A stretch of 64,000 nucleotides of DNA, from assembly GCF_051465645.1 (NCBI RefSeq), contig NZ_CP195790.1, positions 3,286,001 to 3,350,000 on the forward strand. Direction: 5' to 3'. This document shows, piece after piece, positions 19,710 to 28,848 of this stretch (position 1 is the stretch's first letter; every line of letters begins with the position of its first letter). The translations under genes were made by a program, and so were the position numbers. This stretch comes from Planctomicrobium sp051465645. GTDB taxonomy: Bacteria > Planctomycetota > Planctomycetia > Planctomycetales > Planctomycetaceae. The notes beneath the pieces were generated by a model that saw only the letters and a list, made by a program, of their open reading frames with translations, ran no database searches and was not told the origin of the DNA.

Positions 19710-21236
19710 TCAATTTGTGACGGCAAGACAGCGGCTTCCCGGAGTCCAAACGCACGTCACCCGACTATTCTTCGAGATGAGCCCTTCGGCGAGAACGTCG
19801 AAGGGCTTTCTCATTGTGGGTACAAGAGTTGCGCCGTCGAGCGTGCAGTTCAAACAGACGATTTCGAGGATTCGACGCTTCGCAGCGTAATCGGATGTAA
19901 GCCATTTCTGTTTCAAGGTTTGAGAAAGTTCAAACACTTTTGAGGCAAGCTCGGCCATTTCGTCATTCGACCGGTCGAGGGCATCCAATTGGAGCTTGAT
20001 CGAGGCCAGCCGGTCTCTCAGTTCCGTTGCTTTGTGGGCATAGGTGTCTTGGTCGATGCTCTCGTCCAGACGAAGATTGAGGAGCCGATTTTGCTGCTGA
20101 GCCAATAGCGTTTCCTGACGCTGCAATTCGGCCCGCATGGCCAACTTCTCCGCTTGCGAATCTTTCGTCTGCGACGCGAGTACAGCCCGGAACCAGTCTC
20201 GAACGGATTCGTCTTCGATTCGCATGCGGTCGAAGAGGGCGAGCACCTGCCGATCGATCTCTTCTTCCCGGACGCGAACGCGAGGGTGTCCCGGTTTCGT
20301 ATAGCGGGCACAGCGGTAGTAGATGTAATCACGAGGGCCGCTCTTCGTCGTCTTCGTTTTGCATTCGCCGGTGATCCACTGGCCGCAATGGCCGCATCGC
20401 ATGAACTCTCCGGAATAGGTGATCGCGTGCGAATGGTAGTTGGAGCCGCCGAGCAAGGCTTGCACGCGGTCCCACGTGACACGATCAATCAACGGTTCGT
20501 GTTTACCCGGATACCATTCGCCCTTGAACTCGATCTCTCCCAGATAGGCCCGATCGTGGAGAATGTTGTGGATCGAGCTTCGGGGGAAGCGGGGAATGGA
20601 ACTTCGCCAAATCCTCCCTTCAGCGTTCACCTTGTCCGTCACTCCATCAAGCGTCAGGTTCTCGTAAGCGTACAGGTGAAAGATTCGGCGGATATTGTCG
20701 GCGGGGATCGGATCGATCTCGACGATTCCCCTCCCCTCTTTCCGAGCATTCCGGTAGCCGTACGGAGCCTTGCCAACAAACCAGCCTTCGCGAACGCGAC
20801 GAGCCAGCCCCTCCCGGACATCGACGGATTGTTGCTCGGTGTAGAAGCTCGCCATGTTGGCCAATGTCCGCCGCATCATCCGCCCGGCGGGGTTGTTCTC
20901 TGTCGGCTGCGAGACACAGATAAAGGGGACGTCGTATTCCGATTCGAGCCGCTCGATTTCGACAAAGTCAAACAGATTGCGGGCTGCCCGATCCACTTTG
21001 TAGACGAGCAGTCCATCCAACTCCATGCAATGCTTTTTGCAGAACGCAATCACCTCACGGAACGTCTTACGTTCATCAGTCTTGCTGGCGGTCTCAGCGA
21101 TCTTGAACAACCGCACGAGCTTTCCCTCCTTGGACTCGGCGTATCGGCGGAGGGCGTCTTCTTGAATGTCGAGCGAAAAACCTTCTCGTTCTTGTTCCCG
21201 GCTACTCACGCGAGCCAAAGCAACGAACTGTTTCAT
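19710..21236 (-). CDS. Large serine recombinase
   Basis: A 508-residue site-specific recombinase from the ATG at 21236 with an ideal GGAGG site. The N-terminal resolvase domain has ARVSSREQEREGFSLDIQ (catalytic serine), DGLLVYKVDRAARN and MASFYTEQQSVDVREGL. It is followed by a recombinase domain (APYGYRN), a zinc ribbon (MRCGHCGQW, later YYRCARYTKPGH) and a coiled coil (LQRQETLLAQQQNRLLNLRLDE, split here by its Glu/Gln-rich turn). It would catalyse integration or excision. It stands at the left edge of the accessory region, right after backbone gene DUF1559, so it may have inserted the larger island. The open frame upstream to 21800 is not part of it. Confidence 0.93.
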   Translation of the reverse strand: MKQFVALARVSSREQEREGFSLDIQEDALRRYAESKEGKLVRLFKIAETASKTDERKTFREVIAFCKKHCMELDGLLVYKVDRAARNLFDFVEIERLESEYDVPFICVSQPTENNPAGRMMRRTLANMASFYTEQQSVDVREGLARRVREGWFVGKAPYGYRNARKEGRGIVEIDPIPADNIRRIFHLYAYENLTLDGVTDKVNAEGRIWRSSIPRFPRSSIHNILHDRAYLGEIEFKGEWYPGKHEPLIDRVTWDRVQALLGGSNYHSHAITYSGEFMRCGHCGQWITGECKTKTTKSGPRDYIYYRCARYTKPGHPRVRVREEEIDRQVLALFDRMRIEDESVRDWFRAVLASQTKDSQAEKLAMRAELQRQETLLAQQQNRLLNLRLDESIDQDTYAHKATELRDRLASIKLQLDALDRSNDEMAELASKVFELSQTLKQKWLTSDYAAKRRILEIVCLNCTLDGATLVPTMRKPFDVLAEGLISKNSRVTCVWTPGSRCLAVTN

Positions 21237-21601
21237 GAGAAGCCTCCGGAGATCAGAGCGTGCAGAAATCTCAAGCGATGAGCGACTCTCAATTCTAGCG
21301 ATCTGCCTTTTGAAAGTGGATCGCTGAATCAGCGAATTGAGGACGAACCACCGTGAACTCGGCGCACAGTGGCCGTCCCTGAACATGCTCGACGCGGCAA
21401 GAAAGACGGGCTGTTTCGCGAAAGCTCCGCTGATGGTGTTCGGCTGCTCCAGCACGATTATCGTTTGAGACTTGTGTTGGATGACATCAGCGAAAACAGC
21501 GTGCGCCAAGATCGACCCGAGTCGCACCGCACCTCGAAAGATCGAAGATTCATGGCGAACCGGACTCAGCCCACGAACAGCGAGCAGCTTCACGCCACTT
21601 C

Positions 21602-21650
21602 GATGCGAGCTATGCCTCAACATCTCGGGGTTCGGGGCAGAGCCCTGAGC
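21602..21650 (+). repeat. Direct repeat A, left copy
   Basis: 49 bases matching 43452-43500 with three mismatches. Both copies contain a G/C-rich hairpin (CGGGGC pairing with its partner three bases on). A 21-base piece of the same repeat recurs at 36654-36674. Confidence 0.85.
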
Positions 21651-21841
21651 AGAGCCTGAACCCGATATCAGATCCATATTTGACCAGCCACTTCCGGAGT
21701 GAACCGTCAGGACTGGACGGACAATCGAATCAGCGACGAATGCAAAGAACGACTGATATTGAGCACACAACAGGGGGGCCGTACGCCAGCGGATGGCCAT
21801 CGAACGATCTTTGCGACTAATGACTTTTCAGTTCAAAAATT

Positions 21842-21907
21842 TCCCCAACAGATGACCGCGAAGCAAACTTCGCGAGCGCTGGGACCGATGGGCGCTGCTA
21901 TTGGGGA
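21842..21907 (+). repeat. Direct repeat B, left copy (possible attachment site)
   Basis: About 65 bases matching 43532-43597. CCCCAA and TTGGGG at the ends can pair, and inside lies a CGCGAAG/CTTCGCG hairpin. The right copy has the same hairpin with compensating base changes. It borders the plasmid-like segment on the left. Confidence 0.75.
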
Positions 21908-21916
21908 AATCGGCAT

Positions 21917-22231
21917 TCAAGGCGACCGCGACGGATCGGAAGGAGGAACCTCGTCCCGGACGGCGTTGAGGACTGCGCCGACGTTCATCAGAATTTCGAG
22001 TGCGTCACAGGCACTGAGTGGCTTGGCGTAGTAGGGTTGCCAGACTTTCACCGTGTGCGCAATCAACTCCTCGGTGATCCAGGCGGGAGCACCGCCGGGA
22101 ACCGGATGACCGGGACAGTCATGTGGGAGTTGTTGAGCCACGATAACGCATCGACACAGAATGAAAGCCACGAGGAAACAGGTCGCCCGTCTTGCGGCGA
22201 GGAATCGATTTCGGTCCACACAGACACACAA
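21917..22231 (-). CDS. Small conserved-looking protein of unknown function
   Basis: Up to 104 residues. The C-terminal half (PAWITEELIAHTVKVWQPY, then DALEILMNVGAVL) has regular helix-like spacing of hydrophobic residues and reads as a real protein domain. The N-terminus is uncertain, because its hydrophobic cysteine-rich stretch may come from an over-long start and a GTG inside the frame is possible. It is the first gene inside the left repeat, so in a circular form it would lie beside the tyrosine recombinase end. Function unknown. Confidence 0.55.
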   Translation of the reverse strand: MCVCVDRNRFLAARRATCFLVAFILCRCVIVAQQLPHDCPGHPVPGGAPAWITEELIAHTVKVWQPYYAKPLSACDALEILMNVGAVLNAVRDEVPPSDPSRSP

Positions 22232-22346
22232 TGAGCCATCAGCGGTCGTTCGATCATGACAGGGATGGACAATCGTCGTTGATCGACTGTTTACAGTTCG
22301 TCACACCCGGAGCTAAATAAACTTCGGATCTGGATTGCGATCGCGA

Positions 22347-23777
22347 CTATTGAAAGAGGTCTTCCAAAGCATCGCGCGGGCGGGGTTGGAGTTCGGCGTC
22401 GAGACTGGGGCGAGGCGACTTCGGCGACTGTTCGAGGCTACCGAAGAGCGCGGCCCGTTCAGGTGGCCAGGGACGGAGATACTGGTCGTCAATAGGTCGT
22501 GGGATGAACGCCGGAGTCTCATCATCCGGAGGAATGAGCCGCCCCTGAAACAACTCCTCACCCGGCAATGTTTCGTGGAACACGCCAATGCCGGGAATAA
22601 AAAAGACTCCCGTCAGACCGCTTTCTTGATCGCACGGCTGGAAATCCAAAAACTGGCTGGGAAGCAAACCTCGGCGGATTACCTTTTGATAGTTGCGAGT
22701 GGTGGATCGCCCCTGTTTACCAGTCGATTCACTGCGCGACTGTTGCTCGATCTCTTGATCGCCCACCAGCAACGACGCCCATTCGGCGCTGGCCGCGCAT
22801 TCGACGCGACCGATGAACTTGTGGCCGAACTGGGCCAGGAGTTCTTCGCTGAAATGGGGGCCGTAGAGTTGGGCGTCCCGCAGACCCGCAACGGACTGGA
22901 ACGCGAATGCCAGACAAGCCCCCTTGGAACGTCCTTTTTTGGCGAGCGAGATCAAGCCTTCCAACTTGCCGACATCGGCGAGTTCATCCACGATGAACCA
23001 CGTCCGGCGCGTCCGCGATTCGGATTGGCTCAAGGTGAGATCGCAGGCCCGTTTGAACATGCAGCGGTTGAGCGTCTGGAGAGGAATGCGGCTCACCTCG
23101 GAATTTCCCAGAACCCAGATCATGCTCCCGGTCGCCCATTCCGACAGGGATTTGCGGGACGTGGCATGTTCCCACGCGGCGGCCACGGGGCCGAACGGCA
23201 ACAGTTTGGTGGCGACGCTTGAAAGAATGTTGGACGCCAACCGTTTATCCGCCAGATAGAGCGGCACGAGATCGCGGGTCTCGGGGTGGCGTTTGAGAAC
23301 CGCCTTCAGTTTTTTGATCGATTGCAGGACACGGATCAAATCCGCGAGCGTCCAGTCGAAACCACTGAGCATAAAGCTGGTCACGACGCCCACAATCAGA
23401 TGACGGGAAGCATCCGAGAAGAAGGGTTGTGATTCTGGTTGGGGAGGAATGAGGTTGTAGGCGAATTCGACGGCGACCTGGGGTTCGTTGACATCGGCTG
23501 CGACATCCCAAGCGGTGGCCCGGAGATCGAAGGGATTGGTGATGACGATCTCCGCGTGGGGCGCGATCGTCGCCAGTTGAGGCACAACATCGTTCTTGGG
23601 ATCGAAGACGATGGCCCGGCTGTCGTCAGTACCTCCGATCTCCGCCAGCACGGATTGTTCCAGCAAACGGAGCAACGTCGTCTTGCCGCAGCCCGTGGTC
23701 CCAACAAACAAGAAGTGGCGGGTGGCCACGGAAGGGGAAAGTTCCAGCGATCCAAATTGGAGAAAGCGAGAGTCCAT
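22347..23777 (-). CDS. TraD/TrwB-like conjugative coupling ATPase (T4CP)
   Basis: A 476-residue AAA+ ATPase of the FtsK/HerA-VirD4 class that would feed the relaxase-DNA complex to a secretion channel. Walker A is GTTGCGKTTLL near residue 28, the Walker B-type motif is TWFIVDELADVGKLEGL, and the hallmark FDPKNDVV and SKGACLAFAFQSVAGL follow. No N-terminal membrane helices are visible, unlike typical VirD4, but the next gene encodes a two-helix membrane protein that may supply the anchor. It is encoded with the membrane protein and relaxase on the same strand, in an apparent operon. Confidence 0.85.
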   Translation of the reverse strand: MDSRFLQFGSLELSPSVATRHFLFVGTTGCGKTTLLRLLEQSVLAEIGGTDDSRAIVFDPKNDVVPQLATIAPHAEIVITNPFDLRATAWDVAADVNEPQVAVEFAYNLIPPQPESQPFFSDASRHLIVGVVTSFMLSGFDWTLADLIRVLQSIKKLKAVLKRHPETRDLVPLYLADKRLASNILSSVATKLLPFGPVAAAWEHATSRKSLSEWATGSMIWVLGNSEVSRIPLQTLNRCMFKRACDLTLSQSESRTRRTWFIVDELADVGKLEGLISLAKKGRSKGACLAFAFQSVAGLRDAQLYGPHFSEELLAQFGHKFIGRVECAASAEWASLLVGDQEIEQQSRSESTGKQGRSTTRNYQKVIRRGLLPSQFLDFQPCDQESGLTGVFFIPGIGVFHETLPGEELFQGRLIPPDDETPAFIPRPIDDQYLRPWPPERAALFGSLEQSPKSPRPSLDAELQPRPRDALEDLFQ

Positions 23778-23813
23778 GAAATGTCTCCGATCAGTTGAAG
23801 AATCGTGTCGGGC

Positions 23814-24269
23814 CTATTTGAGTCGAGGTTTTCGTGAGGAAGATTCGTTCGTGCGGTCCAGATGGCGTGCTGCCGCCCGTCGGGCGTCCGCCGCCGTCAG
23901 AACCTTGCGACCGCGCTCGTGACCGGTGTTTCGTCGGGAGTTCAACGCGGAGGGAACCCACAAAATCAAAAAGGTGATGAACAGTGCCAACGCGTAGATG
24001 ACCAGCAGCAATGGGTTCTGAAAGACGGCTTGCCCGGCACCAAAGATCAGGGTGCCGACCCAACGGAAGAACTGAACCAGCAGTGATGGTGCTGCCATGA
24101 TCGCAGCACAGAGAACCGCCGCGACAAATAATATGACCATGAGGCTCCAAACGATCTGACCAATTCCCCAGGCGGTCTCGACGAAGTCGAGAAATCGGTC
24201 GGTCAGACCTTTTTGGCCGTCGGCGGGAACTCGGGTGTCCCGGCTGCGGAGGTTGTGTCGTATCGCCAT
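23814..24269 (-). CDS. Small membrane protein, possible anchor of the coupling ATPase
   Basis: 151 residues with two strong hydrophobic segments (IVWSLMVILFVAAVLCAAIM and LLLVIYALALFITFLILWV) and a basic C-terminal tail. It lies between the relaxase and the membrane-helix-less coupling ATPase with short gaps (12 and 36 bases) and a ribosome site AAGGAA. That position suggests it provides the membrane part that VirD4 proteins normally carry. This is inference from context. No family was recognised. Confidence 0.65.
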   Translation of the reverse strand: MAIRHNLRSRDTRVPADGQKGLTDRFLDFVETAWGIGQIVWSLMVILFVAAVLCAAIMAAPSLLVQFFRWVGTLIFGAGQAVFQNPLLLVIYALALFITFLILWVPSALNSRRNTGHERGRKVLTAADARRAAARHLDRTNESSSRKPRLK

Positions 24270-24281
24270 CTGAGCGTTCCT

Positions 24282-26891
24282 TTACCGGTCGAGTTCGAGG
24301 TTGGGGCGCAACGCGGACAGGTCGGGCCGGGCCTTGTCGTGAGCCAGCAGTTTTGCGTTGGATTTTTCGATTGCGGTAATCAGGTCTTTGAAGTCTTCAC
24401 CGGCATGGGACTTGTCGACAAAGAGATGCGTCGAGTTCCGCGCGCGAGTGAGCTGCACGTAAGCCAGTTCGTTGTCGGTCATCCTCCCGCCGAGGCAGAC
24501 ATAGGCGTGGGCAACGGTGCATCCCTGCCCCTTGTGAGTCGTACAGGCATAACCAAGAGAAATGTCGTCAACCTGTTTCAACGGGACGGTGATCACGCCC
24601 TGTTTGGGTTGGGGGCCGTTAATGGTTTGCGATTGGTGATCGAGGCGGACTTTCAATTCGCGGCGAATCGGATCGACGGAGACGACCGTTCCGCGATAGC
24701 CGTTCTCGATTCCGAGCCGTCGTTCCGGTGCATGAAACAGGACGCGGTCGCCGCGATAGAACTTTTCTTCACCGTGCCGGACGAAAATCAGGTGCGGTGT
24801 CTTGGCCGCCTTCAGCCGAGCGGCCTGGCATTGGTGATTGGCTTCCGCCGCCTCGGCCCGCGTCTGCGTGAAAATCAAATGATCGGCCGGACGTTTCGTT
24901 CCGCCACTGGCTGACCAGTGCTCGACCAGCTTCTCGATGGTCTCCCGGCGATTTTCGCCAACATGAATCCGGTTCCGTTCAGCGTAATTCCGGAATGCTT
25001 GTTCGATGTCACCGGCACGAATCGCGGTCACGGCTTTTTTGTCGTTCGCGTCCTGCTGACGATGGTTGACGGAGAGATGAGCCGTCGGAACTTCTTTGAC
25101 GATCCGGCGAAACGGGGCACCGGCTTCGATCGGTTGCAATTGCTTCACATCACCGACGAACAGGATTTTGGCCCCCGTATCCCGCGCCAGCCTGACCAAC
25201 TTCTGCACGGCGCGCGTATCGGCCATCCCGGCTTCGTCCACGATCGCGAACGATTTCTCGTGGAGAGCGACCGATGTTTTTTGATACGTCGATTTTCCCT
25301 GGGCGGCTCGAATGAACTGTTTGGCAACGTGAGTGACGCCATCCTTGAGTCGCTCGGAGATTGTTTTCTCGGTTTGATAGAGAAAACTGGCGATTGTTCG
25401 GCACGGCATTCCTGTCGCCTCGGCGAGTTGCTCCTTGGCGACTCCGGACAACGCTAATCCCATCGGCTCATATCCCGCACGCTCCAATGCTTCTTTGACG
25501 ACCTTGAGCGTCGTGCTTTTTCCCGCACCGGCTACGCCAGTGATGGCTCGGATATCCCCGGTTCCTGTCAAAGCCGTCCGGATTGCTCCGACCTGACCTG
25601 CGTCCAACTGGGGATTTTTGCGGAGGATGTCGGCGACGATCTTTTCAGGAACCTGCGTTCCCGAACGCCCATTGAGCGTGGCCACATCCCGAAGAAGTTC
25701 TTGCTCCAGTTCCCACATCTCAAGGGTCGTGAAACAACGATCGCTTCCCTGTTCCTGCAAGGGGATGATGTCTTGCCGCTGTTCGAGATCCGATCGGACA
25801 CGGCGTGCGATTTCGGTACCGGTCATCTGACCGGTCTGCAATTGTTCGGCGACTTCTTGAATCAGGCGACGTTCAGTGAAATGGGCTTGGGTTCGGGTCA
25901 GATCCTCCAACGCCTGCTTCCAGGCATGGTCGTAGGCGGTGGGATCAGTGGTTCGATCCTCCAACTCGGCGAAGAGGAGCTGCGCTCGTTCCCGACTGAA
26001 GCCGTGCTCGGCGGCGACCTTTTGCCAGTCGGCGTGGAGTTCGTGACGGGGAGCCGTGACGTCTTTATTCGGCCGACTCTGAATGGCCGCGAATTCTTTG
26101 GCCTTCGCACTGGCATCACCCAGCGTCCCGCCGGTTCCTTCCAGATGTTCAATCAAATCCTGGCGACGCGACGACCACAAATCCGTGAGACTCTCCGGAA
26201 CTCCGGCAATCTCAAAATGCCCTTGTCGTTTCCCGTCGGGTGTTGTCGCTTCGATCAACTCAATGCCGAGTGTGTCTCGAAGTTCGTGGGCCAAGGTCGC
26301 ACGGAACATCGGGCCGAGTGTCCTCGCCCAATTGTGCAGTGTCCTGGAGTCGATTGTTCCCCAGGTTCCATCGTGTCGCTGGCAGACGTTGTTGACGACA
26401 CAATGACGGTGCAACAAGGGGTCACCGTTGCGACTCGTGACATGATCGAACAACGCGACCACGAGCTTGGCTTTCTCTCGTCGAACACCATTGTGTCCAC
26501 GTCGTGTCAGGTCCAGTTCTTGTTCTGCAAACGTGAGCGTCGCCCGTACTGCGAAATCGAAGACATCTTCAATCAGGCCGCGAAGGTTGGAAGGAGCGAC
26601 CGCCCACAGTGCGGAGACACTTTTGGGGACGGAGAATTGGAGATCGAATCCGGGACAATGAGCGGACGAGTGTTGTTGCACGAGCGATGTGAATTGATGC
26701 GGATGGACTCCGACGAGTAACCGCTGAAGCGCGGCGGCATTGACCGTTCCGACCAACCCCAGAGCCTTTGCACCAGCGCCGTACCAGACTCCAGGCGACT
26801 CTCCACCCTCACTGAAATAGTTGACGTTTACGCGGAAGGTGAAATATCCGCCGTCGAAACCGTCGCTCAGGACCTGGCATTTGACCGTCAT
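24282..26891 (-). CDS. MobF-family conjugative relaxase with helicase domain (TrwC/TraI-like)
   Basis: 869 residues. The N-terminal relaxase domain has the family opening NYFSEGGESPGVWYGAGAKA, DLQFSVPKSVSALWA and the metal-binding histidine triad in DPLLHRHCVVNN. The C-terminal part is a RecD/TraI-type helicase with Walker A (GVAGAGKSTTLKV), Walker B (FAIVDEAGMAD) and motifs KILFVGDVKQLQP and GYACTTHKGQGCTVAHAYV. It would nick oriT, bind the DNA 5' end and unwind it. Its start codon overlaps the stop of the RHH gene by four bases, so the two are translationally coupled. It is shorter than F TraI but near TrwC (about 966). Confidence 0.93.
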   Translation of the reverse strand: MTVKCQVLSDGFDGGYFTFRVNVNYFSEGGESPGVWYGAGAKALGLVGTVNAAALQRLLVGVHPHQFTSLVQQHSSAHCPGFDLQFSVPKSVSALWAVAPSNLRGLIEDVFDFAVRATLTFAEQELDLTRRGHNGVRREKAKLVVALFDHVTSRNGDPLLHRHCVVNNVCQRHDGTWGTIDSRTLHNWARTLGPMFRATLAHELRDTLGIELIEATTPDGKRQGHFEIAGVPESLTDLWSSRRQDLIEHLEGTGGTLGDASAKAKEFAAIQSRPNKDVTAPRHELHADWQKVAAEHGFSRERAQLLFAELEDRTTDPTAYDHAWKQALEDLTRTQAHFTERRLIQEVAEQLQTGQMTGTEIARRVRSDLEQRQDIIPLQEQGSDRCFTTLEMWELEQELLRDVATLNGRSGTQVPEKIVADILRKNPQLDAGQVGAIRTALTGTGDIRAITGVAGAGKSTTLKVVKEALERAGYEPMGLALSGVAKEQLAEATGMPCRTIASFLYQTEKTISERLKDGVTHVAKQFIRAAQGKSTYQKTSVALHEKSFAIVDEAGMADTRAVQKLVRLARDTGAKILFVGDVKQLQPIEAGAPFRRIVKEVPTAHLSVNHRQQDANDKKAVTAIRAGDIEQAFRNYAERNRIHVGENRRETIEKLVEHWSASGGTKRPADHLIFTQTRAEAAEANHQCQAARLKAAKTPHLIFVRHGEEKFYRGDRVLFHAPERRLGIENGYRGTVVSVDPIRRELKVRLDHQSQTINGPQPKQGVITVPLKQVDDISLGYACTTHKGQGCTVAHAYVCLGGRMTDNELAYVQLTRARNSTHLFVDKSHAGEDFKDLITAIEKSNAKLLAHDKARPDLSALRPNLELDR

Positions 26892-27220
26892 GTTGCGCGT
26901 CCCTCCCCTCCGCCCAGCGTGCGGCGGACGAGATCTTTCGCCGCGTCCGCTGACAGATCGCTGTTCGTCAGTTGCAGGTAGGCCGCCTTCATCAGCGTCC
27001 GGTGCAGTGCCGCCAGAGCCTCGTCCAAATGCAGGATCTGCTCCCGCAGTTCGGCGATTTCGTCATGGAGAAGCTGCTGGTCGGACTGGAGCAGATGCGA
27101 TTGAACGATCGCCCGCGTCCAATCACCGCGCGAGACATTCAGCGGCGAGCGGGCCTCGTCAATCTGATGGAGCAGATCATGAGTAGCACGAAACGAGACG
27201 ACTTCGGTCTGACGACGCAT
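26888..27220 (-). CDS. Ribbon-helix-helix relaxosome accessory protein
   Basis: 110 residues. The N-terminal QTEVVSFRATHDLLHQIDEA, followed by SRGDWTRAIVQSHL, has the beta-strand/two-helix spacing of RHH DNA-binding proteins of the MobC/TrwA type. A coiled-coil-like stretch (LHDEIAELREQILHLDEAL) follows. It overlaps the relaxase start by four bases and sits beside the oriT candidate. An inverted repeat ten bases before its start codon is a good candidate for its own operator. Probably helps the relaxase at oriT and represses the operon. Confidence 0.75.
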   Translation of the reverse strand: MRRQTEVVSFRATHDLLHQIDEARSPLNVSRGDWTRAIVQSHLLQSDQQLLHDEIAELREQILHLDEALAALHRTLMKAAYLQLTNSDLSADAAKDLVRRTLGGGEGRAT

Positions 27221-27515
27221 GATGGTTTATGTCTACGGTTTGTAGACAGCCTTTCGAGCATTCGTGACAGGAAATACCCTGTAGACATTCGCATCGCGTT
27301 GACGCGGGATGCCCCGGTGTGTTTGGGTTTGTTGGGGTACGATTTGGCTTGTTCAGAGCAGGGATCTGGCTGCCGCATGATCGGTACTGGCAGCCAGCCG
27401 ACTGGTCCGCTCACAACGTGCCCAACCTCAAAAGCGTCACCTTTGTCGCTTTTGAGTGTCGGACATGTCTGTCATCCTCATCGATTGGCAGGCTGATGCT
27501 GTTTGTGGGATGAGG
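27221..27515. other. Candidate origin of transfer (oriT)
   Basis: The 295-base gene-free stretch next to the RHH/relaxase operon holds several perfect inverted repeats. They are 27230-27248, a nine-bp pair CTGGCTGCC/GGCAGCCAG (27366-27374 and 27389-27397) and a ten-bp pair CTCAAAAGCG/CGCTTTTGAG (27427-27436 and 27447-27456). MobF relaxases usually act beside such a repeat next to their own genes. The nick site itself was not identified. Confidence 0.6.
27230..27287. promoter_or_regulatory. Candidate operator for the RHH protein
   Basis: TGTCTAC and GTAGACA form a perfect palindrome (27230-27248, five-base spacer) ten bases upstream of the RHH start codon. The octamer TGTAGACA recurs as a direct copy at 27280-27287. 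The arrangement suits cooperative RHH binding and autoregulation. Confidence 0.6.
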
Positions 27516-28721
27516 CTAGTTCTCTCTCGCCGGTAGAATGTGCGTCATGAACTGACCGTTCATGTGCAGCGATACCGCTTGACTCCGATCGACCGGGTCC
27601 ATGATCACGACTCGATAGATTGGTCGCCGAAGACGTTCAGCGATCTCTTGAAAAGCGGATGGGAGTTGATGGGCATCGGCCGTTCGATGAAATGTCCCGC
27701 CAGTACTGGAGACCATTTCTTCCAGGGGACCATGACCATTTTTGGGAGCCCCGAGCGCCACCGCATGCAGAACGACATTGTGCTGACGGCACAATTCAAT
27801 GAGCGATTGGGGCGAGATCGTATTGAACGAGTCCTCGCCGTCCGTCAGAACGATGAGAGACCGGCGTTCGTGGCGTTGACTGAGTGACAGCGTGGCGTTC
27901 TGAATGGCTTGATAGAGAGCTGTTCCATTCTCTGCCCCGATCGATCGAATGGCTTGAACCAGGACGTCCGAGTCAATGGTGAAGGACGTCATCGCCGTTG
28001 CCGAGTCGGAGAATCGCCAAAGCTGAATCCGGTTGGGATTCGCATTCTGGATGCAAAAGTTTGCCGCGACCTCTTTCGCGGTGGTGAGCGGAAGACCTTT
28101 CATCGACGCGGAACAGTCCAGCAGAACGGCAATCGCCTGAGTTTCGACGGTTCGTTTGCTGGGCGCGACTTGCACCAGACGGGCTCGATTGGCACCGTTA
28201 AAGATCTCGAAATCAATGCGTGACAGACCGGCAAGAAATACGCCTTTCTCGTCCACCACCGAGATCTCTGCTTGAATTGCTGGAAGCTGCTCGGAGACCT
28301 CGTGAACGACGACCGTCGTTCCCGGCGGGATCTCTGCGGGCATTGGCAATGAGGCTGCCAGCCGTGCAATGCGTCGCGTTGGAGCGGATGTTGTTTCGGC
28401 GAACCGTTCCGCCTCGACCACCAGGCTTCGAGCGACACGGGGATCGAAGACGGAATCTTCCGCACGCTCGGTCATCGTGTAGGTATGACCTCGCTCCTGG
28501 GCGGAGAGAAGTATCTGTGCGGTCAATAACTGATCGTATTGATCCCACTGACCCTTGATGTGATTCGTCCAATTGATGGCGACGAGCAGACTCACGATCA
28601 TCAGGCCGTAAGTTCCTCGAAACGCGATGAGACCAATGGAAGACGTTTTGGTTTGCTTTCGGGCAATCTTGCTCGATGGCGCGTTCGGCGGACGATGGGA
28701 CGGGGCTTTGATTGGGGGCAT
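27516..28721 (-). CDS. Membrane-anchored von Willebrand A (vWA) domain protein
   Basis: 401 residues from the ATG at 28721. One membrane helix (LIAFRGTYGLMIVSLLVAIN, about residues 30-52) is followed by an extracytoplasmic region. The vWA domain starts near residue 195 with the metal-ion adhesion motif LLDCSASM (DxSxS), then ENGTALYQAI and LIVLTDGEDSFN. The vWA fold mediates metal-dependent protein contacts. It lies 130 bases from, and on the same strand as, the tubulin-like gene. FtsZ-like proteins linked to vWA proteins have been proposed to form a membrane-remodelling system, and the pair here fits that idea. Direct function unknown. Confidence 0.85.
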   Translation of the reverse strand: MPPIKAPSHRPPNAPSSKIARKQTKTSSIGLIAFRGTYGLMIVSLLVAINWTNHIKGQWDQYDQLLTAQILLSAQERGHTYTMTERAEDSVFDPRVARSLVVEAERFAETTSAPTRRIARLAASLPMPAEIPPGTTVVVHEVSEQLPAIQAEISVVDEKGVFLAGLSRIDFEIFNGANRARLVQVAPSKRTVETQAIAVLLDCSASMKGLPLTTAKEVAANFCIQNANPNRIQLWRFSDSATAMTSFTIDSDVLVQAIRSIGAENGTALYQAIQNATLSLSQRHERRSLIVLTDGEDSFNTISPQSLIELCRQHNVVLHAVALGAPKNGHGPLEEMVSSTGGTFHRTADAHQLPSAFQEIAERLRRPIYRVVIMDPVDRSQAVSLHMNGQFMTHILPAREN

Positions 28722-28848
28722 GTTCGATCTTCTTTCGAAAGGCGCGCGGCAACCGCAACGCGCAAGAAAACGGATTGAGAGAAAAAGAAACCCCACACGC
28801 CGCCACGACGATGGCAATCCGCGTGTGAGGTCTCTTGGGCGGATTACT

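Larger units (their letters stand above)
21237..21916. other. Repeat-bearing intergenic region at the left end of the integrated plasmid
   Basis: About 680 bases with no convincing gene. It holds one copy each of two direct repeats that recur near 43.5 kb (listed separately). The open frames here have no recognisable domain. Confidence 0.55.

Noticed and set aside
25701..26720. 339-codon plus-strand open frame
   Set aside because: Antisense to the relaxase, whose motifs are unambiguous.
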